This document shows positions 12,338-25,062 of a DNA stretch of 64,000 bases, in pieces. The notes beneath the pieces were generated by a model. That model was not told the origin of the DNA and ran no database searches. It was given only the letters and a program-made list of their open reading frames with translations. Within the stretch, counting starts at the first letter, position 1; the number at the start of each line of letters is the position of its first letter. Made by a program: the position numbers and the translations under genes. The DNA lies in assembly GCA_037176705.1 (NCBI GenBank), contig CM073891.1:50346571-50410570 (forward strand), given 5' to 3'. Source of the DNA: Molossus alvarezi. Its lineage: Eukaryota; Chordata; Mammalia; Chiroptera; Molossidae.

Positions 12338-13389
12338 CCAGCTCATTCAATATGCATTAAATATAAATTAAAAATTGATTTTACTGTATTTTCTTTCATC
12401 TTTTAGATTTCTAAGACAGTCTTGAAAATGATTCCATTAAAGCAGAAGAGGAAAATTACTTATAACCTTTTCTAAGAATAAATGCAAAAAAAATTACTTT
12501 CTGTATTAATCTGAAATTTTATGAAAGGTTTAACCCAACTATTAGTAGTTTAGCTTTTACTGAACAAGTGTACTTTCATTTTCCACCATCTGATCAGCAT
12601 GTTTTAAAACAAAAATTCAAGAAAAAAAACAAAAGGAATACATAACTCTCCAAATTCAGAGAACATTTCCCAGAGAATATTCAGCAGTGTGCGAAGCTCC
12701 TCTAGAAATCCTTGTGCAGCGCTTATGTGGTAGTGGCTGTTTACAAGCATTTTTTCTTTTTAAACGTTTTTGAAATACATCTGCATTAAAGAGATGCATC
12801 AATACTGTTTAAATAACAATAAAACATTTATTCATGTTCCCATCAAAGAGTTTAAGAAATAAAATAATAGCAATGATTTCAAACCCCAGGTATTCCTTCC
12901 TAAATACATTTCCACTGTCTCCCAATCTCTACATTGACTTTGCACCCTTCATCGTTCTCTTTCTTCCTTCATATACATTAGCCTTAGTAATTTTTAATGT
13001 GCAATGTATCATGTGACAGAGGATATACTCTATTTGTTATATCATTTATATATGTACATATGTGGGTATAATTGTAAGCAATATATTCATGTTACTTATG
13101 TAAACACAAAATAATACAATTATTTATAAGCATTAAAGTTATTTACAAATAAGCAGGTAAACTCAAAGAAGTGAAGTTAATTTTATTTATCTAAAATAAG
13201 ACAGGACTTAAACTCATATCTTAATTCTAAATCTATGGCTCTTTCAAAAATTTTATGTTATTTATAGTTATCTTTGGTAAATAAATACTTAATAAAATAT
13301 TACTATAACTTCAGTTATGTTCTTAATAAATTTCTGATAAATAAAATACAAAATATTGCTAAATATTTTACTTATTCACATGTTGAGCA
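12338..13389. other. AT-rich DNA with no recognised gene
   Basis: No exon, RNA gene or clear repeat is visible. It contains several A- and T-rich tracts. Confidence 0.45.
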
Positions 13390-13510
13390 ATGTTTGGTGT
13401 GTATCTGAATTTAGGCATCTCTTCCCCTAAACCCAAAGTCCCCCAAAAGTCCTTGACCCTCAGTATGAGAACATGACTCTTGTCTCGAGTCCTATCACTT
13501 AGTTTGGGGT
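13390..13510 (+). mobile_element. Possible MaLR (MLT1-like) LTR scrap
   Basis: Phrases such as cccccaaaagtccttgaccc and agtatgagaacatgactctt resemble the start of MLT1-type LTRs. Weak match by eye only. Confidence 0.3.
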
Positions 13511-13925
13511 TACTCTGGCATTACAATGCAATAATTATTTTACTCTGTTTATAAAATAAATCAACCCCTAGAGAAGACAGTCTGTTTATAGTAAAATCCT
13601 AACTGGGATATCAAATTCTGCTTCGTATAAAAGAGGCACCTCTCCAAAACATTGTATGTATGCATACATTAGAAAATCCGATTACTAACCAAGCAAAGAG
13701 ATTACAGTACTTGCCCTTATCAATAGGAAATAAGTTCAAAAAGCCTCTGGTGGATGCCTAAAACTGCAAATAGTACTAAACTCCATTTAGATTTATTTTT
13801 TCCCCTACATACATACCTGCGGTAAAGTTAAATTTATAAATTAGGGGCAGTAAGAAAGTAACTATAACAACTAATAATAAGAGTACAATTATAATGATAT
13901 GCTGTAATAAAAGTTAGGTGAATGG

Positions 13926-13972
13926 TCTCTCTCTCTCCCTCTCTCTCTCTATCATCTATCTATCTAACTCCC
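13926..13972. repeat. CT-rich then ATCT microsatellite
   Basis: A tctctctc/ccctctct tract is followed by tatcatctatctatct inside the Tigger relic. Confidence 0.85.
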
Positions 13973-14084
13973 AAAATAGCTGATTGTACTGTTCTCACCC
14001 TTCCTCTTGTGATGATGCCGTGACACCTATGTGATGGGATGAGGTCAAGTGAATGGTGTGACAACCACAGCGTATGATTACTTT

Positions 14085-14194
14085 TTTCTTATTAAGTTGA
14101 GAACTTCCACCTTTTCACTTAAAGGAAGTACTTTACAACTTCCCTTTGGAATATCTGAATTGCTAGCATAACTCCCCTTGTGCTTGGGGGCCAT
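14085..14194 (-). pseudogene. Tigger transposase N-terminal remnant
   Basis: From an ATG at 14194 on the minus strand the frame reads MAPKHKG..., later NSDIPKG and LPLSEKVEVLNLI. This matches the start of Tigger/pogo-type transposases, where it precedes the CENP-B-like helix-turn-helix DNA-binding domain. Only about 35 codons remain before the homology is lost to internal deletion and a stop. In a live element the protein would bind the terminal repeats and catalyse cut-and-paste transposition. Here it cannot, because the rest of the DNA-binding domain and the whole DDE catalytic domain are gone. Confidence 0.65.
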
Positions 14195-14869
14195 TAGTAA
14201 GTAAAATAAGGGTTATTTGAACACAAGCACTGCAGTACTGTGGCAGTCAATTTGATAAACCAGATGACTACTAGGTAACACGTTTGGGGAGCTAACAGCC
14301 TGGAGACACTGGACAAAAGGATGATTCATGTCCATGGTGAGAGAGCGTGACATTTCATCACACTACTGGCAGGCACTCAGAATGGCAGGCAATTTAAAAT
14401 TTAAAAACTGTTTATTTATGGAAGCTTTTATTTAATATTTTTGGACTGTAGTTGACAGTAGACAACTGAAACTGCAGAAAGCAAAACCTCAGATAAGTCA
14501 AAGTTCTTGGTGGTCTCAGAGAAACTTTATATTCTGCCCATAGAAAAACAACACTAAGTCACTATTCTGGGGCACTTTCTGTCATGGAATAGTGTCTTGT
14601 AAGAAACAATCACAAGATAATAATGAAAATAAGAATATCTGAACAATTAATCTCATAGTAATCGTATGCTGAACAGAACACGAGAAAGTGGGTAGACAGT
14701 CTCCTTTAAGACAAACTTCTCTGTCAATTAACAAGTAATATATAATAAACTTCTTACCCAGAATATATCTATATATGCAAAATTTAGAATTATGAAAATG
14801 TCTCCATATTTTTACTAAACCTGTAACTCTACCACAAAAAATTTTCTGATCTAAATTTTGGATGAATTT

Positions 14870-15060
14870 GCCCAGTCGCTGTGGCTCAGTGGTTGGTTCA
14901 ACTCCTTCCTGGTCAGGGCACATGCACAGGTTGTGGGCCAAATCTTCAGTGTGGGGCATGTGGGAGGCGACCAATCGATGTTCTCTCTTATCCATGTTTC
15001 TATCTCTCTCTCCCTCTTCCTTCCTCTCTCTAAAATCAATAAAGAAAAAAAAATTCTAAA
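14870..15060 (+). mobile_element. Ves-type SINE (short type)
   Basis: It has a gtggctcagtggttgg A-box region, ctggtcagggcacatgc, a CT-rich part and ctaaaatcaataaag followed by A's. The B-box region is shortened relative to other copies. The TSD is not clear (atgaattt near both ends is a candidate). Confidence 0.85.
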
Positions 15061-18000
15061 ATAAATCAATGTTGCATGAATTTTCTCATCTTCATTGTAT
15101 TGATTCAGGTGAATTTAGAAGAACTCTATTGCAAATCATGACTCTTTGACCATCCCGTTCCCTATAGCACAGTAGACAGTTTCCAGTAAGCAAAAAGTTC
15201 TCCTTTAAGTACCTTTGTCTCTTTTTCTGCCTGTCAGTTATTTTTAGCAATAGAGGGTACTAAAACTAAGACATCATTGTCATTATGGTTGTCATCACCA
15301 CAATCATTATCATCTTCATAAGTAACACTGATTAAGTATATGTGCTAAATATGATTCTAAATACTTGACATTTACTAACACATCTAGCCTAGATGTATTA
15401 AGTTTAAAAACTTGTGCACAGTTTTTAATTTAAAGACAAAGGCACAGAATAATTGAATTTCTAGCCTAAGTTCTGACACCAGAATTTGCACTGAGCCAGC
15501 ATGGTATACCAATTTAGGCATTGCTCTTTTGTGATATATATTAATAGCTTTTTAAAGATTTAAAACCATGGCTTTTTCTTTAAGTGACACTGGTACATTT
15601 TCTTCAATCTTCACAGCTAAACACACTCTGGTATTCACTCAAACAAACAATTTGTCATATATTTGAAACACTCCAGGTTCAAGTATACACAAGGTCTATA
15701 ACATTTGGGGGCTACAGGTGTTTCCTGAAAGAACCAGTTACGTCTGATAAACAGATCACTCAAGAAAGGAAACAAAACTTGAATGTACTTATAAGATTCC
15801 AGATTTTAAGAATTTATAATAAATACCAGGTAGGTCTTGATAGGTCACATATACTTCTCATTTCATAAATTTATTGAAATAACCTATTTTAAAAAATAAT
15901 GCCATGGCAGAAATAGATTATTTTATATTCTTGGCCAAACCTTTAACTTGTTAAACAGTATCAAAGATGAAGTACAGAATCAATAAATAATATATGGTTT
16001 ATCAATGACTAATATCTTTGTATTTAGTAATATTGAAAATTTATGTGAACGTGTATTTTTTATACACACACACACACACACACACACGCAAGTATACTAT
16101 AACCTCAAGAATACATTTGAACTATTAATCACAAATGCTGTTGCTGTCTTTTTTCCTTCTATCCTTCCCTTCAAAAGTTGGTCTTTGTCACATTTGAAAA
16201 ACCACTCAAAACAAATACATTGTTTAAATGTTAAGATGAGAACTGCATTCATGGACAGGGTACAGAATCTGATATTGCTCAGAGTACATATAATGACGGT
16301 TTGAAATTAAGGCAAAGCTGTTGTCATGAAAAATTTGTCATGGTTTGAGGTATTAAGACATGATGTCTGTTTGGTGGTTTATGTGATGTCATAGTGAATA
16401 TTCACTGTCAGGGAGATTCTTCAAGTGCTACATAAACATTGGCTTACTTTGTTACTCTGTGAAAATCGTTAAGTCTTCTAGATGCAAAAATGTGTTTAAG
16501 TATATATTTCCACATCTCTAAATCTGTACTTTTTTCTGAAATTACAAAATGTTTTTAGAACTTATATGTATCACTAGCATAGAAGGTGACTTAGGGTGTT
16601 AAAGAAATAACTAATTTATTCCATATATTCTGAATCTTCCAACAGATGGGGTATTTTCAGAAGATAACACCTAAATTATTATCTCAGATAATCAACACCT
16701 GTTAATAGGTGGCTAGACACATTTCTATTTAAAACATGCAATTTTACATTAGATAAAGCAAAATTTTAAAACTTTAATAATTTTTCTTTTTATAATATTT
16801 ATAACAAATAATTTATATAAATTATCCCTAGGAATATGATGTACCATCATTTTTATATGTATATTCAAAGGAATTAGTATCTAAACAAAATACTTTTCAT
16901 TAGTTTTTTTAAAAAACACCATTTGCTTTGACTTAAATGTAAACAGAGACTATATTTAAATTACTTAATAATTAAATGGTTAATTTAATTTAACTTATTG
17001 AATATCTATATTTTAAACTTGAATTTATGGATTTTGCTATTGTGGATTTCTTCCCAAATGTGTTGTAACAACTTATTTTCTGACATAGTGGTCCAGAGCC
17101 AAACTTGCAAGGATGCAAAATAAATATTTAAAAGATGAGTTATCTTTCATACAAATGCATAAGTAGCCCAAGACTTGTATATGTGGAACATCCTATTTCT
17201 GAACATCAAAATTAACCTGATGAAATTACAAAACTATGTAGTTTATCTCAGTGCCAATGAAAAGGATTTGATTAAAATCAATATAAACAATTAAGAAACT
17301 ATTTTTAAAGCATAGATATTAGATAAAACACCTTAGTAATAAGTAGCAATATTTATATTTATTCTTTTTACTTCTTTCCTAATGGACTTAAGTTTGAAAT
17401 AAAACTAATTTTTGTCATAAAATATTTTTAACATTTAAAGATGTAAATTTTTGTGTGCATGCATTTGTAATTATAGCTAAAATTATATTTTTGCATTTGG
17501 AACAGAAACAACTACAGTTAAATTGTTTTAAAGGCAAAGAGATTGGATAACTAACATCAATTTGAAAAGTGATTATTGCTTTCTGAAATGTGTTTATTAA
17601 TATTAATGAAAAGTTTGTTATATATCTACATATTGTTCACCTACTTATCTAGCTTCCTCCATTTCTCTGTAGCTATCAATCTTTAATTATTAAAGTGGCA
17701 AAGCTGCTTACTGTCCTCTGCCTCTCTGATTTAAACCATTACAAATTCTTCTGCAGTCAAGTTGAGCATAATGTAAGAAAATAGCAAAAATACAGCTTAG
17801 GTTTTTTTGAACATTACAAGTTGTAGAATATAAATCTCAGACCACAGTTCTTGACTTTTTTCTTTAAGTATTGAAGCACTATTAATGCTAGCTTCAATTA
17901 CAAAGTAATCCAATGTACTGTAATCCAAATAGTTTTATAATAATATATAATCAATGGTTTTAGATTTAAAAGAAAACATAGCTTTGAGAACTTCTACATT

Positions 18001-20399
18001 TTTTTAATGTTTGGAATATCAATAGAGAAATTTTTAATACATTTGTTATCTATACCATTCCTACTCTTCCTTAGTTTTATTATATAGAGAGAAAAATTAT
18101 ACAGCCTTTACCTAGCAGAAATAGTGCAGTGAAAAGCTTTAGCTGTAAGCCTATAAGTCACCTGCACTACGTGTTTTGGACAGTAGGCATCAAATATTAA
18201 ATACCTTATCTGAGACAAGGCTGAAAAATAACACTTAAAACTGATGAACGTTTTATTGAATATTTTATTCATTTGTTCACTGTTTTTTTTTGAAAAATGA
18301 TTCCTATTTATAAACTTTAAAACAGACATTATGAGTAGTTTGTGTTGAAAATTTTTTTCAAAAAATATAGTTCTTTGCAGTATGAACTACTTAGGTTGGA
18401 AGTCTACAATGATGACCCAGTATTTTTATTCAAAGAGAAGTTATATTGTGGGAAAAACTAATGTTTAACAACAAGCTATAATACAGTGTGAAAATGCTAT
18501 AACAAAAAGACAAATATTTACATCTAATAAAATGAATCTTAAATTTATTGAAGCCCATAAAAGTATCTAGGAAGATAACTGTAGAGAAACTTTCAGAATA
18601 TATCATATGTAAAATAATACATATAACTTATACAAAGCAATTATTTGTATATTCAATACATTTTTAGTTGGGGTATACATTTGCTATCTACAAGACTCTC
18701 CAGAAATACTTCTTTGCCATTCATATTATTTCTCAAACTAATTTCCAAATTTAAGCTGAGGCTTGTTAGGTCTTTTTTCTAGCCATCTCCCAAGTAAGAA
18801 CCATATAAAGTTTTCAATCAACATTTGCATGATGTTTTTATTTACATTTCTTTTTAAAAAAAAACTTTCAATTTAAAAAGTTTTACTTTGAAGAAGTCAT
18901 TTGTTCCTATAGTTTATTTGTCATATGAGTTTCTAATCTTCTACATTATAAGAATTGTTTGCATTGGCAATAACTAGACCCTACAAAATAAAGAGCTGAA
19001 AGATGCTGATTGCCACAAAATGCTTCAAGTTATTTTCAAATGCTTTGCATACAGATATATTTTTAATAAAACTTGCAAAACTGTTTTCTCTAAACTGTGC
19101 CTATTTCAATATGTGGAGAAAAAGAGTCTAGTAAATATGAACATGGGATATGAAATATGAACCAAAAAGTTGGATTGCAAATACAGTGCATGTAACAAGG
19201 CCTGGAATTCCATAGCTATGTATGAATTTATTTCATAGGTCATCACACAGATTAGTTCCTGGATATCTTAATCTTCTACCCCTCTGTGGCTATTAAACAC
19301 TGTCAAGGAGTTCATAGGCTGAAAATAAACACTTAGTTCAGGTAAAATTTTCTATTGCTTAATTTTAGATTCCCATGTTCCAATCTAATGTATATCTATA
19401 TTCTATTTTTAAGATAAAGTATTTCAAAACATAGCCTATAAAAGGTAGTTAAAAGTGAAAGAGATAGAAGGTAGTCACATTTTCTTTTTATGGGTCTTTT
19501 AAAAGAGTTATTTGAAGTTTATAAAAATGAAATAGATGAAAAATGATAAATAAAATATAAAAAGGAAACCTGTATGGGTTTTATCAGTTTATTTAGACTT
19601 ATTAAAAACCCTCTGGTGTCCCAGAAATTCTATGAATTCATATTTGTACAGCCATACATCAAACTTGAATTTTAAATGTTAGATTCACTTACATACTTAT
19701 AACTTATAGCCTAAATTTTCATATCCTAAATAAAGTTAGAATTGAATTGATCAACAAGAAGAAGCATGTGCAATTTCAAATACTATTTTTATAAATATAA
19801 ATTAGGGAACATGAAGCTCATAAATATTATTTAAGTGTCTTTTTCAAAGATAGCAGATATTAATAGATAGTGTGACACACAGATAGGGCAAAGTAAACAT
19901 TTAAAAACGTATTTTAAGATAACAAAATTGAATATTTCATGGAAGAATTCTGTCAATTCATGGTTTGAAAATGATCTGGCATAAATGTGGTGATAGTTAA
20001 TCAGGTACCAAATAATGATAAGCAGGAAAAGTATAATTTAAACATATAAATGAATTTATCCAAGTATTACTTGTTAGCTCTTTCTCATTCTTTCAGTGTC
20101 ATCAACTTAATTTTCCTTGTATGGTTTTCTTTCCACCCACCTATCTGCTCCAATTTCATAGTCAGTGCAGAATTTTTAACACAAATTTCTCAGTCTAATT
20201 CAGCCCACATTTACTGCATATTATGTCATATACTCTGTTAAAATTTGAGAGCATAAGAATGACACTCTCATTACTAAATCAATTGCAGTATAGTTGTGGA
20301 AAGAGACAATCATGGAAGTTCAATTTTTTTGTAGTCATTATTATGATAAAAATGTAGAAAAAATGATAAGAAGATTGTTCTGGGGGAATTAATGGTTGG
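15061..20399. other. Long AT-rich stretch with no recognised gene
   Basis: About 5.3 kb without a convincing repeat or exon. ORFs stay at or below 99 codons and lack motifs. The segment 16700-18700 is especially AT-rich. The absence of SINE or L1 insertions over this length stands out against the rest of the window. Confidence 0.5.
16063..16088. repeat. (CA)n microsatellite
   Basis: About 13 CA units, ending in cgca. Confidence 0.95.
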
Positions 20400-21438
20400 A
20401 TATTGACGCATATGTAAAAATTCACAGTCAAGAGGACTGGCAGATGAGTGTTTTGACTGGAGGAAACATTTGTGAAGGCACAGAGCTATGAAACATCATC
20501 TGATATATGAGGCAAGGAGTCACAGACGATGAGCTTAGAGGGACAGGCATTTCTTGTTGAGGTGAATTACATTCTGTTTGTGTTGGAAACACCATGGATA
20601 TTTTAAGCCAGCCAGTAACAAGATCAAGTTTGATTTTAAATAAATCCTTCTGTCTGAACCTAGATGATAGGTTTCACTTAGACAAAACTTTGGGCAAGGA
20701 AACAAGTTAGGTGGTTATTGAAAGGAATAAGGATGAAACGTTGAGGGCTTAAATTTGATCTATGGAAAAGACATGTAGGCAATGAAGGTTACTGGAGAAA
20801 TACCAAGACTATGAGTGATTAGAAGTGAATGAAAGAGAAAGAAATTCTGAAATAAGAGCTCAAGTTTTAAAATTATGTTAGTGATGTGACATAGACTGAG
20901 ATAAGAAATATTGATGGGAACGACTGTGAAGAAAAATGTATATTTTGAGTTTTAGTAGCTTACGTGGTTTCCAACTAGAGGTACCCAGAAACAATAAGGT
21001 ATATGTTTCAGAAACTCTGTAGTCATGCTTTTGTGGAATCCCGTGTATATGTGAAATGGAGGACTGGAAGAACAGAGGAAGCACACATGTGTAAAAGCAG
21101 AGCTGTCAGGGGAAAGAGACCTGCATAGTTCCACTGTTAACTGTCTACAGACAGGGGAAGAGACCAGGACTAGAATATTCTCCTGCTTCTAGAGCAGTAC
21201 ATTTGAAAGTGAAGGAAGATGTCAACCATGTGCAATGCAGCTGCGATATCTAGCAAGATAACAACTAAAGAGTGTCAACAGGATATTATTGGTAAACTCT
21301 GGAAGTTTCAGAGTTTGAGAGGCTTTCAGAGCTCAGCAGAAGCCAAGTAAAGGTGAGCTGAGGAGTGAATGCAGAATGATAAGAGAAAGATGATGAGCAT
21401 GGACTGAAACAGAGCTTGGCTGAAAGAAGAGTGACAAT
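20400..21438 (-). mobile_element. LINE-2-like fragment (antisense), interrupted by HAL1 copy 1
   Basis: The plus strand shows reverse L2 landmarks: ggaggaaacatttgtgaagg, then tttaagccagccagtaacaa, then aggtggttattgaaaggaat. It appears to continue for a short distance after the HAL1 insertion at 23643. Highly diverged. Confidence 0.5.
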
Positions 21439-22305
21439 AATGAGTAACTCGAGATTTCCGGTCAAGATTGCGGGTAGGTAAACGCAGTATCACGTCCTCC
21501 CACGACCACATCAAAGTTACAACTAAACTACAGAACAACCATCATTCAAAACTGCCTGGAATCAAGCTGAATGGAAGTTCTACAACTACAGAATTAAAGA
21601 AGCAGCCACATCAAGACTGGTAGGAGGGGTAGAGGCGGATGGGCTGGTCCCATACCCATGTGTGGCGGATAAAAATTAGAAGGACACCTCCACTGGGAGG
21701 GTCCTCCCTGAGGACTGAGGGGTCCCCATCCCACACCAGATGCCCTGATCAGGGTTCCAGTGCCAGGAAGAGAAGTCCCCATAACTTCTGGCTGGAAAAA
21801 CCAGCAGTAACTGAGGTTCAGGGAGGCTGAGGCAGCTGGAGCCCCAGGCAGCTCCTCTTAAAAGACCCACTGGACTTACTCAGACTCACTTCCTCTAAGC
21901 TTGGAGGGGAGGCAGATCAAGGGGTGCCAGAGACATACAGGGAAGAACTGAGCTGTCTGGCACTGGAGCGAGGGCTGCAGCGGGGGCTGTCTCCTGGATA
22001 GACGTGCTGTCAGTGCCCTTTGTTCCTTTGGGGGGCCCTTCCCTGGGGCGGCAGACAGCTGTCATATCTGGGACTCCAGCAACCTGGCTCACACTGTTTG
22101 CCCCGCCCTGGTGATTCCCTGAGGCTCTGCCCCACCCAACTTTCAGGCCCACCCAAGCTGTTGCCAGTGGCTTAACCATAGGATTGGCCTGTCTTGGATC
22201 CTGCTTCAGGTTTTCCTAAATTCTTTCAAACAAGCAGCATCTGGTCTCAGATAGCCCCATACCTCTCCAGTAATACACAGAAACAAACACAGGGAGGGAG
22301 CCAAA

Positions 22306-23240
22306 ATGAAGAGACAAAGAAACAGGTCCCAAATGAAAGAACAGAACAAAACCCCAGGAAAAGAATTAAGCAAAAGGGAGATAAGCAACCTAACAGATGC
22401 TGAGTTCAAAACACTGCTTATAAGGATGCTCAATGAACTTACTGAGAACTTCAGCGAACTTAGTGAGGACCTCAAGAGCATAAAAAAGGACCATTCAGAA
22501 ATGAAGGATGCACAGTCAGAAATGAAGGGGGCACTGACTGAAATAAGAATAATTTACACATATTCAATAGTAGAGTAGGTAAGGCCAAGGAGCAAACCAT
22601 CAATTTGGAATATAAGGAAGCAAAAACACCCTATCAGAACAGCAAAAAGAAAAAAGAATCCAAAAAAATGAGGATAGTGTAAGGAGCCTCTGGGACAACT
22701 TCAAGCATGCCAACATTCGCATCTTGGGGGTGCCAAAAGGAGAAGAGAGAGAACAAGAAATCAAAAACCTATTTGAAGCAATAATGGCAGAAAATTTCCC
22801 TAACTTGGTAAGGACACAGACATACAAATCCAGGAAGCACAGAGAGTCCCAAACAAGATGAACCGCAAGAGACCCACACCAAGACACATCATCATCAAAA
22901 TGCGAAAGGTTCAAGACAAAGAGAGAATCTTAAAAGCTGCAAGAGAAAAGCAATTAGTTACCTACAAGGGAGTTCCCATAAGACTGTCAGCTGATTTCTC
23001 AAAAGGAACTTTGCAAGCCAGAATGAAGTGGCAAGAATCATTCAGAGTGATGAAAAGCAAGAACCTACAACCAAGATTACTCTATCCTGCAAAGCTGTCA
23101 TTTAGAATTGATGGCCATATAAAGAGTTTCCCAGACAAGGAAAAGCTAAAGGAGTTAAATCACCACCAAACCATTATTGTATGAAATGTTGAAGGGTCTT
23201 TTTGAAAAATAAAAAATATGAACAAATAAAATGGCAATGA
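22306..23240 (+). pseudogene. HAL1/L1 ORF1 pseudogene, copy 1
   Basis: It encodes what was an L1-type ORF1p of about 308 codons, an RNA-binding, trimerising nucleic-acid chaperone that coats L1 RNA in the cytoplasm. The ATG at 22306 is present, and the first 85 codons include charged heptad-like repeats (LSEDLKSIKKDHSEM) typical of the coiled coil. A 1-nt deletion near 22547 shifts the frame to an early stop, and another base is missing near 22628. The C-terminal domain is readable in frame from about 22830, with KRPTPRHIIIKM and NLQPRLLYPAKLSFR landmarks, then another frame break near 23158. Human L1 ORF1p is 338 residues, so this is a shorter family version. It cannot make a full protein. 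Confidence 0.88.
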
Positions 23241-23336
23241 ATATATATCTATCAACAATTGAATCTTCAAACAAAATGAACAAGCAGAACAGTAACATTC
23301 TCATAGATACAAAGAACATTTTGTTGGTTGCCAGAT

Positions 23337-23360
23337 GGGAGGGGGGGTTGGGGGAATGGG
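23337..23360 (+). other. G-quadruplex-type motif in HAL1 3'UTR
   Basis: Four G-runs of three or more, separated by 1-3 nt (ggg a g7 tt g5 aat ggg). L1 3'UTRs characteristically carry such a polypurine tract. The second copy keeps it at 34772-34794. Confidence 0.75.
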
Positions 23361-23642
23361 TGAAAAAGGTGAAGGGATTAGGAAGTACAAATGGTTGTTG
23401 GACTGACAAACTTCAAAGGAAAGGGGAGTAGGAGGGTGGAAAGAAATAAACCACAGAACTTATATGCATATATGCATAACCAATGGACACAGACACCAGT
23501 GTGGGGAACGGTAGGAGGGGGGCAGGAGTGAGGAGGAAGGGTCAATGGGGGAAAAATGAGGAACATCTGTAATCCATTCAACAATAAAGGTAAGTTAAAA
23601 AACACAAACGAACAAAAAAACAAACAAAAAAATAAGTAACTC

Positions 23643-24419
23643 AAAACTGAAAAAGAAATTTACGAGGTGTGTTTTTTCCCACCCTTTTCTACCCTTTGAC
23701 AAAAGTTCTTCTGATACTTTTTTTATCATAACCAATTTCATAGTTAGAACATGAAACATTCATAAAATCATCCCTAGGTCTTGAATCATTCTAAGAAAAA
23801 ATAAATTACCTATTTGTAATTTAAGGGAATTTGTAACCAGTAAACAAAAACATAGAACTACTTTCTATAATTATGTGTTTTGTTCCTAGAGGACTTTGAA
23901 ATGTTTAAGAAGTGGTTCAAAATGTTTCACTTAGCAAAAGCTTTCCTTCTATTTCCATGTTAAAGCCTTTTTGAGAGTTATCTCAGGGAGAAAATAATTA
24001 CTAAAGAATTCTCAAATACAGAAAGAACAATAAAAAATTGAATGCACGATAGAAATTGAATACATATTCAGCACACATTAATTCCTTTTAATGCATTCAA
24101 GACAATGGCATCTGGAAGTCTATGGAACTATAAATAAGAAAACATTTATGATATAATAACTCATCCAGTTGCATCATTTCCAGACATGCACTCTCTGCCA
24201 CATGTATACATACAATTTAGTAGTTTGAGCACTTTACTATTTAGACCAACTTTTAAATAGGAATTCAATTTTATTGTCCTATTCATTCTCGGTCTATGAT
24301 TTCAAATGACTCCTCTTAATTCACAAAGGAAAGAAACATATGAAGGTACAAAGTAGCCTAAGAAAGTAAATTATACTTTCATATTTACTATGTCCTACAA
24401 AAGTGAGTAAGAATATGAC
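23643..24419. other. AT-rich DNA with no recognised gene
   Basis: It may begin with the last part of the L2-like repeat interrupted by HAL1. The rest shows no recognisable feature. Confidence 0.4.
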
Positions 24420-25062
24420 AAAATAAAACCAGTATGGAAAGAATTTGGCCACATACAGAAAAAATGCATTTATATCTGAACTTTGACCCAGGATTCTCAC
24501 TTCCTAGTTTTATATTTTTGCCTTAGAAAATATATAGATGACCCATAACAAGGCTCTTCATTCCAGCATCATTAGTTAAAGTTGATTTTAAAACAAGAAA
24601 GAAAGAAAAAAAAAACATAGTTGCTAATATAAACTATGGAACATTCATTCACACCATAGAGTAGATTAAACTGCAGACCTAATGAAGAAAACTTTTATAT
24701 ACTGTCATGAACTGATCTTCAGAATATGTATAATGTTAATTGAAAAATAACAAAGTAGAGAAAAGTATATATATTTTTCTACTGCTTATCAAAGAAAAGG
24801 GGGCAAGTTGGTTTGTATATACACATGTGCATACTCATATGTATACATACACTGAATATATGAATGGACACGTTCCTTATATTTAAAAGTGGGAAAAATA
24901 TTCACTTAAAACTATTTACCTATGGGAGGGAGGGAAGAAAACAGATATGGCATAGTGAGATTATGTCTATATTTCTATGGACATATCTTGTTTTGTAACT
25001 ATAACTTTAGAACCATGTAAATATTTTACATAATTATAAAATAAAATTTAATTTAGAAAAGG
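24420..25062 (+). mobile_element. Ancient L1 (L1M-type) 3' end
   Basis: L1 3'-end landmarks appear in order: ttgacccaggattctcactt, tatggaacattcattcacac, gaaaagggggcaagttggtt, aaaactatttacctatggga and a terminal ataaaataaaatttaa. It covers the very end of ORF2 and the 3'UTR. No frame survives. Confidence 0.65.

Larger units (their letters stand above)
13705..14508 (-). mobile_element. Internally deleted Tigger (TcMar-Tigger) DNA transposon
   Basis: The ends, tacagtacttgcccttatc on the left and its counterpart on the right (gataagtcaaagttctt), are the decayed Tigger-type inverted repeats (consensus begins cagtagtccccc...). On the minus strand the 5' leader runs into a transposase N-terminus at 14194-14085, then jumps to the known 3' non-coding region. 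Most of the transposase gene is therefore deleted. It contains a CT/ATCT microsatellite at 13926-13972. Confidence 0.75.
21451..23630 (+). mobile_element. HAL1-like (half-LINE-1) retrotransposon, copy 1, near full length
   Basis: The 2.18-kb unit starts with a ttccggtcaagatt motif and has an ~855-nt GC-richer 5'UTR. A broken L1-type ORF1 follows (22306-23240), then a ~390-nt 3'UTR with a G-rich tract and an A-rich tail. No ORF2 and no reverse transcriptase lie between ORF1 and the tail. A 12-bp duplication, aatgagtaactc (21439-21450) and aataagtaactc (23631-23642), 11 of 12 identical, brackets it. The complete 5' end and TSD show one full-length insertion, not a truncated L1. It inserted into an antisense L2-like repeat. 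Copy 2 lies at 32907-35033. Confidence 0.88.

Noticed and set aside
14582..14995. 137-codon minus-strand ORF.
   Set aside because: Its start lies in the Ves SINE at 14870-15060 and the rest has no motif; judged a chance frame.
21594..22179. Long antisense frames in the HAL1 5'UTR (also 33203-33620).
   Set aside because: They are GC-rich 5'UTR on the wrong strand, with no motifs. They occur in both copies because the DNA is repeated.
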